Assembly: GCA_016706365.1 (NCBI GenBank) | Contig: JADJJU010000003.1 | Coordinates: 310,001 to 374,000, forward strand | DNA from: Saprospiraceae bacterium | GTDB lineage: Bacteria > Bacteroidota > Bacteroidia > Chitinophagales > Saprospiraceae | Direction: 5' to 3' | DNA length: 64,000 nucleotides | Part shown: positions 8,346-17,664 of the stretch, one piece after another | How positions within the stretch are numbered: the stretch's first letter is position 1 | Layout of the letters: every line of letters begins with the position of its first letter | The notes under the pieces: generated by a model | What the model saw: only the letters and a program-made list of their open reading frames with translations | Told to the model about the DNA's origin: nothing | Databases searched by the model: none | Position numbers and translations under genes: made by a program

Positions 8346-10609
8346 TCAATTCGGATATTATTAAACCTGTATTTCTTATCCGAATATTTGCTGCACTGCT
8401 GATGGCCTAATGGATGTATCATTAATTCATCGATAGTAAAACCCTTGCCTTTTATCTTAAATTGCAGGGATCTCATTCCATCATGAATGGTCCAGTACGC
8501 AGAAGTTCTGACCCAGCTGCCATCAACCAGAGGGATTTTTGGAATTAAAAAAGTAACACTTTGCAAGAAGTTTCCTTTTTCATCAAAAGCATCTACTATA
8601 ATCTCAGGCATTCCCATAAGTTCAGAATCTACGTACACCCAAATATGGGCATCATACGGCAATGACATTCCCGGAATTTTAATATTCCGCTGTTCAAAAA
8701 ATATCGTCTCCTCTTCTCTGGATTGAAATGCTCCCTTACCCATATAAGTCTGTGATGCTGTTGAATCATCAAAATCTGCATAAAATACTGGTCCTTCATG
8801 TTCCAGAGAATCTTGTATTACCACTTCATTAGTTGCATCTGCACAAATTTGAGGAAACTCAACCCGATTGATCACATCTGGATTAAGTTTGTATATCCTG
8901 ACATTATTGAATATTCCAATGAATTCAGCTCTGTCAAGGATTTTCTTTTCTTCAGGTTCCAATGATTCATAATCCGAACCCAATACCAAAATTGGTTTAT
9001 CATTGAATTTTTCTAATCGGCTCTTTTGAATGTATGGGTTGTATAGCTCCAGAAATGAAGTTGACATCGGAATAGGAGTTCTGCTCATCATGATATTAAT
9101 GATTGGAATGCCGGTGTGGAAAGAAATCTGCATAGCATCCCTCATGTAATAGAATCCCATTTCCTTGTCAAGTTTTTCACTCCCATTTAGAAATATCGGA
9201 AATAACCAGATCGCCTGAAAATCTTCTTTATTTAAATTGTGAATTTCAAAAAATTCCTGCGATGGATTGCGTCTGGGATCCAGAAGATCATTTGATGTAT
9301 ATATTTCTTTGTAAATCATCTTGTTATATTGTGCTATATCAAATAGCCAAATTACAAGAATCAACATCAAACCAAAACCTGCCGTCCTTTTCAAATGCTT
9401 CATCCTTTGAAGTCTGTACCACAATTGAAACCAATACACCGAATACAAAGCAATCAGAAAGTAGATTGGCCAGCCTAATCTTGCTAAGCCCCGGAATTGA
9501 GCAATGGGAGGGAAAATTTGAGATAAGGCATCCAGTCCCAGCTTATGTGCTCCGCTGGACGCAATGAAAAACAGAACAGCACACTGCCACCAAATTAACT
9601 TGACAGGTACAAAGGTGCCTGGAAAACGTTTTCTTTTAATCCATTTTGGGATTTGGCTAATCAATCTGAATAACGCTGAGAGCAGCACTATAATGACAGC
9701 AATTCCCAGGTACATTCTTTTCTCAAACTGTATCTCTCCGGAGGTATTGAAAACTTCTATAAAAAAGGCTTTCAAAGGTCCAAAACTTGGTGCAAAAAAA
9801 CCTTCTAGGTCAGCGTTATAAAAATAAACTCCCCATGGAAATTTAGGTCTGCCCTCAAATCCATCCAACATTTTGGCAATCAACAAGAATATTATTATAC
9901 CTGAAAAGGCAGCGATAATCATCATTAAAAAAGGCTTCCACTTTTTATCTGCCAGCCATTTTACTAATCCAAAAGACCCTGCAAATAATGCTGCAATAAC
10001 ACCATTATATGGATGCACAAAACTCATCAAAGTGATAAATATAAAAATAGAAATACTCCACAGAATTTGTCTCTTAATTGATTCCTGAAATCTGAGTACC
10101 ATGTACCAACTCATCGGTATCAACCATGAATACGCCAATCCGTAATGACCAACCATCCTAAACATTTGTGGTGACAAGTAAGCAATCAAAACAGCTCCGA
10201 TAATTCTGAACAAGGGATCAATACGATACCTTTTCATTACCAGACTCATAAAGATTGCTGCAATAACAGGAGATATAATCAACAAAATATTTTGAATTCC
10301 CACCACATGATTACCGGCATCTGTAAATGAAGCCAGCCATTTGAGTATCCATGCCAGTAAAGGTTGATTATCCGTATACGTGACCATTTCACCAAATGGA
10401 TAATTCATACCAGTGAACAAAGCCCCTTTATCGTTGCGTACATAATATGCAAGTGTAAAATAGTTTTTGAGTCCATCTCCGGATGTAACGAAACTGACTA
10501 AACCGGGAGCTTTGTATATTGGCCCATAGAACCAAATATTTACAACACTTGCAAGTAGCAGTGTAAACAACTCAGCAAACTTGTTCAGTACATTATTTTT
10601 CAATTCCAA
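8330..10609 (-). CDS. Large GT-C-like multispanning membrane protein
   Basis: This 759-residue protein has about 11-12 hydrophobic helices between residues 12 and 430, followed by a soluble domain of about 330 residues. The first periplasmic loop holds TSGDGLKNYF, resembling the acidic metal-site motif in loop 1 of GT-C glycosyltransferases. The soluble tail ends in a beta-rich, carbohydrate-binding-like stretch. It is therefore probably a polyprenyl-phosphate-sugar-dependent glycosyltransferase of the inner membrane. It is the last gene of a minus-strand cassette: it overlaps the upstream GT2 gene by 10 bp, and that GT2 resembles polyprenyl-phosphate sugar synthases, which would supply its donor. 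The acceptor is unknown. Confidence 0.7.
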   Translation of the reverse strand: MELKNNVLNKFAELFTLLLASVVNIWFYGPIYKAPGLVSFVTSGDGLKNYFTLAYYVRNDKGALFTGMNYPFGEMVTYTDNQPLLAWILKWLASFTDAGNHVVGIQNILLIISPVIAAIFMSLVMKRYRIDPLFRIIGAVLIAYLSPQMFRMVGHYGLAYSWLIPMSWYMVLRFQESIKRQILWSISIFIFITLMSFVHPYNGVIAALFAGSFGLVKWLADKKWKPFLMMIIAAFSGIIIFLLIAKMLDGFEGRPKFPWGVYFYNADLEGFFAPSFGPLKAFFIEVFNTSGEIQFEKRMYLGIAVIIVLLSALFRLISQIPKWIKRKRFPGTFVPVKLIWWQCAVLFFIASSGAHKLGLDALSQIFPPIAQFRGLARLGWPIYFLIALYSVYWFQLWYRLQRMKHLKRTAGFGLMLILVIWLFDIAQYNKMIYKEIYTSNDLLDPRRNPSQEFFEIHNLNKEDFQAIWLFPIFLNGSEKLDKEMGFYYMRDAMQISFHTGIPIINIMMSRTPIPMSTSFLELYNPYIQKSRLEKFNDKPILVLGSDYESLEPEEKKILDRAEFIGIFNNVRIYKLNPDVINRVEFPQICADATNEVVIQDSLEHEGPVFYADFDDSTASQTYMGKGAFQSREEETIFFEQRNIKIPGMSLPYDAHIWVYVDSELMGMPEIIVDAFDEKGNFLQSVTFLIPKIPLVDGSWVRTSAYWTIHDGMRSLQFKIKGKGFTIDELMIHPLGHQQCSKYSDKKYRFNNIRIDQASD

Positions 10610-11367
10610 TGCTTTAATACTATCTTGAAAAAATTCATGAGTTCTGGCAAAATAACTTTTAGACGCATGCTGGATAATTGGATTCCCGGCCTGAGAATTA
10701 CCGGAACAGGAATTAACTTAAGATCCTTTTTCTTGCTGGCCAAAAATACCATCTCCAAATCAAAAAGATACCTGTTAATGGTTGTTTGTAAGAAAATTTC
10801 TTTGCCTTTTTTGTTCAGTCCTTTCAGACCGCATTGAGTGTCTTTGACCGGGAGTCGAAAGATTTTGGAGTTTACAACTGACAACCATTTGGACATCCTT
10901 TTTCTGGAATTAGGAATATTTTCATAGTAAGAATCATCTCTTTGGCCTAAAGCAAGGTCTGCTTTATGGAGCTCGAGACTACTTAATATCGCCCACATAC
11001 TTTCCTCTGTAAATGGTATATCTATGTCCGTCAGCAAGAGATATTGGCCGGAAGACTGCTGAACACCTTGTCTAAGCGCATATCCTTTGCCGTGATTTTG
11101 AATATATTGAATCACCACGATTTCATAACCTTGTTTAGATAGGAGGTCAATTTCAGGAATTACATTTCCATTATTTGATCCATCATTAACTAAAATCACC
11201 TTGACTAAATGATTTGTTTTTTCGATGATAGGTTGCAGTCTTTCTATCAAAACAGAACTCCAGCCTTTCGGGGGATTGTACATCGGGATAACAATGTCCA
11301 GCTGTTGCCCAATAATATTTTCTGTTATGGATGGATCTGCATTCATTTTTATTGAATTTGTATCCAA
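10600..11367 (-). CDS. Family 2 glycosyltransferase (polyprenyl-phosphate hexose synthase-like)
   Basis: This is a 255-residue GT-A fold protein. Seen in order: the nucleotide-binding start LDIVIPMYN, the VNDGSNNG motif, GKGYALRQGV, the metal-binding DIDIPF (DxD), and DTQCGLKGLN, which is typical of dolichyl-phosphate mannose or glucose synthases. There are no membrane segments. It overlaps the methyltransferase gene upstream by 19 bp and the GT-C-like gene downstream by 10 bp, so the three are translationally coupled. The inferred role is transfer of a hexose from a nucleotide sugar to undecaprenyl phosphate for the membrane transferase. An internal Met at 11346 is an alternative start. Confidence 0.88.
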   Translation of the reverse strand: MDTNSIKMNADPSITENIIGQQLDIVIPMYNPPKGWSSVLIERLQPIIEKTNHLVKVILVNDGSNNGNVIPEIDLLSKQGYEIVVIQYIQNHGKGYALRQGVQQSSGQYLLLTDIDIPFTEESMWAILSSLELHKADLALGQRDDSYYENIPNSRKRMSKWLSVVNSKIFRLPVKDTQCGLKGLNKKGKEIFLQTTINRYLFDLEMVFLASKKKDLKLIPVPVILRPGIQLSSMRLKVILPELMNFFKIVLKHWN

Positions 11368-12206
11368 AATGAGCCACCATGATGCTCGACTCCTGTCATA
11401 TTTGGAAGATTCCAGATAGGATTAAGAATCTCAAGCAATTCAGGAGTTTTGTAGACAAAGAAATTTGGCATGATAGTTTTATAGCGCTGGGGATTAGCAA
11501 GTAAGTACATCGCCAAGCCATACTGCTCGCTATAAAAACGATCACACATAAATTGAGGATAATCATAAGGAAGATATATGTCATGTATTTGGACAATGAC
11601 TCCCGGCTTCAATCTTGGTAATACTTCCAGGAAAAAAACCATACTGTCAGAATTCGGCAGAATTCTGTGTGAATTGTCGATAAACAAGATATCATTAGCC
11701 TGTAAATCTTGTATATAAGGCAGAAAATCTATTGATTCAAAAGGTGCCCGGATAATAGTATCCGCAAGCTGATCTATTTCAGCCCGGGGAGCCGGATCAA
11801 TGGATATCAATTTTGTAGTCAAAGACCCATTCCGAATAGCTAATTTAGCTACTTTGGTTGAATTCCCTGAACCGACCTCAAGATAAGTAGCAGGTTTATA
11901 GACCTGCAACATGGTGTATAGAATAATTATGTCCAGACCCGGTAAAAATTTATTATTCCAACCAGGCAGCTGAGCAGATCTTTCATCTTTTGCTTCCTTA
12001 ATTCCTGCAAAAGTGGCTCGATGTTCCAATGCGCAATTCAGGATTTCAGCATATTGAGATGAATTGGCCCGAATTATATTGTCCAGCATTGAATGCGCTC
12101 CAGTGGCATCCCCAAATCTGGGCTGCAACTTTACAGGATAGTCTAATATCAGTTTTTGATATCCCGGATGCAATAATTTTATCTTGTGTATCAACCAATC
12201 CATCAT
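11349..12206 (-). CDS. Class I SAM-dependent methyltransferase
   Basis: This 285-residue protein contains the SAM-binding motif I as YLEVGSGNSTKVAKLA, followed by LISIDPAPR (acidic ribose-binding strand), NDILFIDNSHR and a QIHDIYLPYDYP segment, matching Methyltransf_24-type enzymes. Those enzymes often methylate sugars or small hydroxylated molecules in glycan and natural-product clusters. It is the first gene of the minus-strand cassette and lies 261 bp from the divergent nine-gene operon, so the two may be co-regulated. The substrate cannot be read from the sequence. Confidence 0.85.
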   Translation of the reverse strand: MMDWLIHKIKLLHPGYQKLILDYPVKLQPRFGDATGAHSMLDNIIRANSSQYAEILNCALEHRATFAGIKEAKDERSAQLPGWNNKFLPGLDIIILYTMLQVYKPATYLEVGSGNSTKVAKLAIRNGSLTTKLISIDPAPRAEIDQLADTIIRAPFESIDFLPYIQDLQANDILFIDNSHRILPNSDSMVFFLEVLPRLKPGVIVQIHDIYLPYDYPQFMCDRFYSEQYGLAMYLLANPQRYKTIMPNFFVYKTPELLEILNPIWNLPNMTGVEHHGGSFWIQIQ

Positions 12207-12362
12207 GGATATTTCATTTTAATGATCTCTGGACGTCAAATGACATCCAAATGGATGGCAAAAGTAGTTTTTTTTATGGCTTTAGCTGAATCGCCGGAGT
12301 AGAAGCTTACATTTTCAGGCAACGATTTATGCTTAAAATACAATGCCTATTTAATTTATATG

Positions 12363-12381
12363 CCTAATTCATTTAATTAGG
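12363..12381. promoter_or_regulatory. Dyad in the divergent intergenic region, candidate operator
   Basis: CCTAATT and AATTAGG form perfect 7-bp arms around a 5-bp spacer. The site sits between the divergent methyltransferase and nine-gene operons, 87 bp upstream of the latter. The position suits a shared operator. AT-rich DNA produces such dyads by chance, so support is moderate at best. Confidence 0.35.
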
Positions 12382-12467
12382 TACTCCACGATCTTCATTT
12401 ATTGCTAATTTGTGCAAACACAATTGAGTTCTTTATTAAGTTTTTGATCTGATTTTTCTACCCTAAA

Positions 12468-13070
12468 ATGAAAATATTTATCCTTTTTGTATTGATAATA
12501 AGTATGATAGGTATCATGTATGCTTATTACACACATCAGAACCAAAAGAATGTAATTGGAGGCAAAATCTCAAAGGCAAAAACCTTCTGGCTCGGCTACG
12601 CGATGTTTCATTATTTCATTTTGCCATGGTGGATCCTAATTTATGTCTCCGAAGATGAGATTAGTACGATTATACTTTACAGCATTTTGGGCATTTTTTA
12701 TTTCAGAATGCTTTTCCAGATGTTATTGATGTTCGTCACCCGAAATTGGAGCCCTCCTCTGGGAATGGCCTATAATATCATTGCATCTCTGATAATTACA
12801 AGTTTATTGATTTATTTTACTGGGTCAAAAGATTTGCCAATATATTATCGTATTATAATTGCATACATATCAATTATAATTTTAATATTATTGACTGATA
12901 CTTATTATGCCAAACGCTTTTACGAGCTTGTAGGACATGAAACCAAAGGCGAAAAGGCAATTTGGTTTGCTTCCGATGACGAAAAATTTGCACATATTAA
13001 TCGTATTACCCAAAGAAATAACGTTATCTTCATTTTATTGAGTTTGGTTTTACTTTTACTAATTTTGTAA
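12468..13070 (+). CDS. Unknown integral membrane protein, first gene of the nine-gene operon
   Basis: I do not recognise this 200-residue protein. It has an N-terminal hydrophobic helix (3-20), and further helices at about 42-60, 66-90, 100-117, 126-143 and 184-200, giving about six spans. A conserved-looking polar stretch YYAKRFYELVGHE follows the fifth. No catalytic motif was seen. The stop codon is 1 bp from the start of the RnfD/UnbU-like fusion gene, so the two are translationally linked and may form a membrane complex. Start ATG at 12468 is the first in frame. Confidence 0.7.
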   Translation: MKIFILFVLIISMIGIMYAYYTHQNQKNVIGGKISKAKTFWLGYAMFHYFILPWWILIYVSEDEISTIILYSILGIFYFRMLFQMLLMFVTRNWSPPLGMAYNIIASLIITSLLIYFTGSKDLPIYYRIIIAYISIIILILLTDTYYAKRFYELVGHETKGEKAIWFASDDEKFAHINRITQRNNVIFILLSLVLLLLIL

Positions 13071-13071
13071 T

Positions 13072-15816
13072 ATGCTGTACACTAACCCAAACTTATGGAC
13101 AGGTACTTTTTCCCCTCCCCCTCTCAATGATATTCGTTGGAGGGCATTTGGATTGTTGTTCTTATATGTTATTCTTGGAGTTACTCTATTGGGATTTAGT
13201 CGTCAACCTTCTCATGTTTTTTTATTGATACTGACAGGAGCATTGCTGGATATGTTGCTCAGTGGGGTGTTACGTGGAAAAAAAATATTTCCACTGTCCG
13301 CCATGATTTCCTGCTGTTCATTGGCTTTGATTCTCAACTGGTCATTTGGCATTCACAATCTATGGCTTCCAGTATTTATATGTATTGCTTCCAAGTATAT
13401 TATTACGCTAAATGGAAGACATTTTTTCAACCCATCCTTGCTGGCGATTTGCATTTGTCTTCTGATCGGGGAAGAGTATGTCACTTTAGCACCAGCTTAT
13501 CAATGGTATGGTAGTGCCGAAACTGCCTGGCTCATGGCATTTTTTATTGTTACTGGTGCCTTGTTTTTATTTGTTTTTAAAATCAAGCGAACCTGGTTGA
13601 TTGTTTCTTTTCTCAGCATTTTTTTTCTGCAGACTTTGTACAGGGCAAATGTGATGGAGCATATCATTCCCTGGGAGACATTGTTCCTCAGTTCTTTGAC
13701 ATCGCCTGCATTTTACCTTTTTACTTTTTATATGATTACCGATCCCGCCACCAGTCCATCTGGGCGAAAGGACCAAATTCTGGTTGGTGTTTCTATCGCA
13801 TTGTTTGATCTGATTTTTCATTTGAAATTCAGTTTATACACTTTCTTTTTTGCAGGTCTGACAGTTGCTGCACTGAGATATTTTTATTTTTTGACAAAGC
13901 AATTAATACAGGAAAAAGGATTTTCCCTGGCAGCGCTTTACAGGATCAAAGCTCCTCAGATTGCCATTGTAACCTTACTCTTTATTCCGGTTCTTCTTGC
14001 TTTTCAATACAACAAGAAATCAGGGATCATTCCTCAGGAGGATATGTTCAGTTTGCAGGTAATCTCTCCCGAGCACAGTGGACTAATTGCAGAACCGGGT
14101 AATCTGCTTGAGCTGGTGGATCCGCGTATTGCCCATGCTGCCAAGTGGATTCTATCAGTAGGTGATGCAAGTGCTGTGGCAGATGTGGATTTGGATGGAC
14201 TACCTGATATTTTTCTGACTCAACCATTAAAAGGAGCTGCCGGCAGAGCCAAACTTCACCTCAATCGGGGTGGTTTTAAATTTGAAAAAATATCCATCCC
14301 GGATCTCGATAGATATGTGGAAGATCCGGTAAAATATGGAGTGGCAGGATTCGCTTTTTTTCTGGATTATGACAATGATGGGGATAAAGATTTGTTTGTA
14401 GGCTTTGGATTTGGTCATTCGCACTTGTTCGAAAACAGAATGATACCTGATAAGGCAATTTCTTTCCGGGAAGTAGATGTCCCTTTTTTACGGGATCAAC
14501 ATACTATTTGTCTGTCTGCTAATGCTTTTGACTTTAATAATGATGGTAAACTGGATATCCTTGTGGCTAACACCTTGCAAACACATTTTCCGGATTATCC
14601 AGTAGGGCAGGAGCCTCTTAATATCTTTAAGCTTCCACAGCCTGAATATGAAGGAGATCGTCGCATGTTTCGCTTTATGCATGAAAGCTGGCATAATGCA
14701 AATAATGGAGGATTGAATTATTTGTTACAGAATATAGGAGGTCCAGATATATTTTCCGCCCTGAATAGCAAGGAGATAGGACTTGAAGATACCCGTTGGA
14801 GCCTGGCCGTCGGAACTTTAGATATCAACAGCGATGGTTACACGGATATGTACATTGCAAATGATTTTGGCAGAGATGATTGTTATTTAAATGTGGGAGG
14901 AAAATATTTTGAGAAACAAGTGGGTGAGTTTTATGGTGATTTGGGACTGGATACCTACAAGGGCATGAACACCTCTGTTGGTGATCTGGATCGAAATGGT
15001 AAGGAAGATATTTATGTGAGCAATGTGCATCATGCCATGCAGGCTGAGGGAAGCTTGCTCTGGATGAATTATACTCCTGACGCTTCAAAAAAGGCAGTTT
15101 TCAAAGAGCAGGCATCTGTGTTTAACGCATTGAATACCAATAGATTTGGCTGGGGTGCAGCATTTGGAGATCTCGATTTGAATGGCTGGATTGACATCGT
15201 TCAGGCAAATGGAATGGTGGATGCTTCCTGGGATCCAAAGTATGAAGAGCCAAGAGATTTCTGGTATTATCAAGCACAGATTGCCCGCACAGGTCCGGAA
15301 ATTCACAGTTATGTGGACAAATGGGCGGATATCAGAGGTTGCTATATTTATCCAAATGAACCTGACCGGATTTATCTCAATAATTATGGAGAAGGATTTG
15401 TTGATCTTTCTGCTGAATTGAAATTTAACCATCTAAAGAATACAAGAGGAGTGGCGTTGGCAGATTTTGATAATGATGGAGATCTGGATATTTTAGTAAC
15501 AGATCAATTCGGAGCACCCTGGTTATATAAAAACAAAACATCGAAACACAGTTGGCTGGGTGTTTCTTTAATCGGTGATGGGGTTTCAACCAGTAAGGAT
15601 GCAGTTGGGACCAAAGTGTGGCTAAGTTATACTTCCAATGGTAAAAGAATGGAACAATACAGAGAAATGCGGCTCGTAAATGGATTTAGTGCCATGGGGG
15701 ATACACGCATGCTTTTTGGTTTGGGTCATGAAAAATTTGATATAAGTGATGTAAAAAATCAAAATCAAATGGCACAATGGCAAAGAAGAATCCCACTCGA
15801 TTTCAGATATGAATAA
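13072..15816 (+). CDS. RnfD/UnbU-like membrane domain fused to FG-GAP/ASPIC-UnbV (CRTAC1-like) domain
   Basis: This is a 914-residue two-part protein. Residues 20-310 hold about 8-10 membrane helices with RnfD/NqrB-like landmarks NGRHFFNPS (114-122) and DPATSPSGRKDQ (224-235). A single hydrophobic helix near 295-310 leads into residues about 345-800, which carry FG-GAP/VCBS calcium-loop repeats (DVDLDGLPD, DYDNDGDKD, DFNNDGKLD, DINSDGYTD, DLDRNGKED, DLDLNGWID, DFDNDGDLD). The C-terminus (about 815-900) is an ASPIC/UnbV domain ending MRLVNGFSAMGDTRMLFGLG. UnbU (membrane) and UnbV (FG-GAP) are separate conserved genes in enediyne warhead cassettes; here the two types appear in one chain. The propeller should face the periplasm. 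The role is unknown; transport or redox linked to the product is inferred. It lies 34 bp before the first desaturase. Confidence 0.85.
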   Translation: MLYTNPNLWTGTFSPPPLNDIRWRAFGLLFLYVILGVTLLGFSRQPSHVFLLILTGALLDMLLSGVLRGKKIFPLSAMISCCSLALILNWSFGIHNLWLPVFICIASKYIITLNGRHFFNPSLLAICICLLIGEEYVTLAPAYQWYGSAETAWLMAFFIVTGALFLFVFKIKRTWLIVSFLSIFFLQTLYRANVMEHIIPWETLFLSSLTSPAFYLFTFYMITDPATSPSGRKDQILVGVSIALFDLIFHLKFSLYTFFFAGLTVAALRYFYFLTKQLIQEKGFSLAALYRIKAPQIAIVTLLFIPVLLAFQYNKKSGIIPQEDMFSLQVISPEHSGLIAEPGNLLELVDPRIAHAAKWILSVGDASAVADVDLDGLPDIFLTQPLKGAAGRAKLHLNRGGFKFEKISIPDLDRYVEDPVKYGVAGFAFFLDYDNDGDKDLFVGFGFGHSHLFENRMIPDKAISFREVDVPFLRDQHTICLSANAFDFNNDGKLDILVANTLQTHFPDYPVGQEPLNIFKLPQPEYEGDRRMFRFMHESWHNANNGGLNYLLQNIGGPDIFSALNSKEIGLEDTRWSLAVGTLDINSDGYTDMYIANDFGRDDCYLNVGGKYFEKQVGEFYGDLGLDTYKGMNTSVGDLDRNGKEDIYVSNVHHAMQAEGSLLWMNYTPDASKKAVFKEQASVFNALNTNRFGWGAAFGDLDLNGWIDIVQANGMVDASWDPKYEEPRDFWYYQAQIARTGPEIHSYVDKWADIRGCYIYPNEPDRIYLNNYGEGFVDLSAELKFNHLKNTRGVALADFDNDGDLDILVTDQFGAPWLYKNKTSKHSWLGVSLIGDGVSTSKDAVGTKVWLSYTSNGKRMEQYREMRLVNGFSAMGDTRMLFGLGHEKFDISDVKNQNQMAQWQRRIPLDFRYE

Positions 15817-15850
15817 ATACATTTTATTTCAACAAAATTTAATTAATTAG

Positions 15851-16780
15851 ATGATTACACATAAGAATCAATCCAGTGATATCAGGGCTTTGGGGCTTGT
15901 TTTGTGGCAATTGCTGTTTACTGCGACGGCTATTTACTTATCTTTCAGTGACAATGGAGCAATTTGGTTTTTGGGACAAGTTTTAATGACAATCAACCTC
16001 TTTCAGTGGTTTGTTCTGCATCATGATTTTGTCCATGATAGTCTTTTCAAGACTAAGATTCTGAATACTGTTTTCGGACATTTGTCATCCATTCCTACTA
16101 TTATGCCTTATCACAGTTTTAAGCTTTCTCATCATCAGCATCATATCTGGACCGGTTGGAGGGATAAGGATCCTACCAGCCCCCAAAGTTATCTCAAGCA
16201 TCCTCCGAAATGGGTTATTAAAGTAGTTAATTTTTGCTGGAAGTTTTGGATTCCTTTGATGGCGCCATTGTTCGTATTACAAAATTTCTGGGGCATAAGC
16301 AGATTGTTTCGCAGCTTTCCGAAGTTTACTGATAAAAGAAATGTGGTATTCAGTATGCTGATTATTTTGGCAGTTTACGGTTCACTTTTCATATGGTTGC
16401 CCGGGATCATGCTCAAAGTTTGGCTTATGGCGTTTATTATGTTTTTATTGATCTCAGATTTGGTATTGATGAGTCAGCATACGCACATTGATAGCCATTT
16501 GGCAAATGAAAATGATGTAAAAGCATTCCGGTTTTCTGAACAAACTAAATATACCCGCACTATTATTTATCCAAAATTTGTTTCACGGTTCATATTTTAT
16601 CATTTTGATAAACATGCAGTCCATCATCAGTATCCGGGAGTGCCCACTTACTATCTGGGGAATTTTCCTGTTCCTGAAGATCTAAACATAGGGTGGTGGG
16701 AATGGCTCAAAAGGGCAAAAAGTCTTTCAGCATACGACCTGATTTATTCTTCACCTAGGGAAAGTGGTGTAGAATTATGA
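15851..16780 (+). CDS. Fatty acid desaturase-like membrane di-iron enzyme 1
   Basis: This 309-residue membrane protein has the histidine boxes of the fatty acid desaturase/hydroxylase superfamily: HDFVH (58-62), HHQHH (94-98) and HAVHH (255-259), plus QHTH (209-212). Hydrophobic helices lie at about 13-55 and 165-205. These boxes bind a di-iron centre that uses O2 to desaturate, hydroxylate or form a triple bond in an acyl chain. It is shorter than housekeeping acyl-CoA desaturases and sits inside a biosynthetic operon, so a specialised substrate is likely. The stop overlaps the next desaturase start as ATGA, implying a fixed ratio or heterodimer. Regiochemistry cannot be predicted. Confidence 0.9.
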   Translation: MITHKNQSSDIRALGLVLWQLLFTATAIYLSFSDNGAIWFLGQVLMTINLFQWFVLHHDFVHDSLFKTKILNTVFGHLSSIPTIMPYHSFKLSHHQHHIWTGWRDKDPTSPQSYLKHPPKWVIKVVNFCWKFWIPLMAPLFVLQNFWGISRLFRSFPKFTDKRNVVFSMLIILAVYGSLFIWLPGIMLKVWLMAFIMFLLISDLVLMSQHTHIDSHLANENDVKAFRFSEQTKYTRTIIYPKFVSRFIFYHFDKHAVHHQYPGVPTYYLGNFPVPEDLNIGWWEWLKRAKSLSAYDLIYSSPRESGVEL

Positions 16781-17658
16781 CAGTTTTAAACTCCCACCAG
16801 AACATTTTAAGAAATAATAAAGATATCAGGACTTTGATATTTGTTTTGATAATTGGGTTGGCAAGGGTATTGTTTTGGTGGTATTCTGTTTCACTTTATT
16901 GGCTGGTTCTTCCAATCTCAGTCACAATGGTTTTTATTTTATTTTGCATTAAACATAATCATATTCATGTCCCGATTTTTAATTCTGTCTTGCTCAACAG
17001 AGGATTTGATTATGTCATTGATATTTTGACGGGTAATACCGTGCACGATGCATATATCATTCACATTGCCAACCACCATAAAGAAACTAATAAACACAGA
17101 GACTGGGGTAATACCGAAAGATTCACCAATAATAAAGGGGCTTTGTCCATTGTGAGATATGCATTAACCACTCCATATGAATTTTTAAAAGGCAAACTAG
17201 AATGGATGAAGGATCCTGAAAACAAACAGCTGGGCAGGAAAAACTTCAGGGCGAATCTGATACTCTGGACCATTTATATTCTCGCAGCCATCATTGATTT
17301 TAAAGCAGCTCTGTTGTTTATCATCTTACCCAATTTATTGGCTCAGTTCATTTTGGTAAGTTTCAATTATTTTCAACACAATGGCTGTAATCCATCCAAC
17401 CGGTATAATCATTCACGCAACTTCACAGGCACTGTCATTAATTATTTGACGTTCAACAATGGATATCATATTGCACATCATCACTACCCATCTGCACATT
17501 GGAGCCAATTTGGAGAGATACATTTGAAGCTACTTCCCAATATTGATCCGGGGCTTAATGAACCCCATTTTTTGAAATATTTATTCAGAATTCTTTTTGA
17601 ACGCAACACTAAAATTGATGTACAGCAAAGGGCTGATCAGCAATATGTTATTAAATAA
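16777..17658 (+). CDS. Fatty acid desaturase-like membrane di-iron enzyme 2
   Basis: This is a 293-residue second desaturase-family protein, clearly diverged from its neighbour. The histidine boxes are HNHIH (60-64), HIANHH (96-101) and HIAHH (231-235). Hydrophobic helices lie at 19-57 and 160-195. Box spacing resembles the hydroxylase/acetylenase-like branch more than classical delta-9 enzymes, but this is only an impression. The start overlaps the previous stop as ATGA and the Rieske gene begins 6 bp after its end. Two different desaturases in tandem suggest sequential oxidations of the same chain. Confidence 0.88.
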   Translation: MTVLNSHQNILRNNKDIRTLIFVLIIGLARVLFWWYSVSLYWLVLPISVTMVFILFCIKHNHIHVPIFNSVLLNRGFDYVIDILTGNTVHDAYIIHIANHHKETNKHRDWGNTERFTNNKGALSIVRYALTTPYEFLKGKLEWMKDPENKQLGRKNFRANLILWTIYILAAIIDFKAALLFIILPNLLAQFILVSFNYFQHNGCNPSNRYNHSRNFTGTVINYLTFNNGYHIAHHHYPSAHWSQFGEIHLKLLPNIDPGLNEPHFLKYLFRILFERNTKIDVQQRADQQYVIK

Positions 17659-17664
17659 TTTCAC

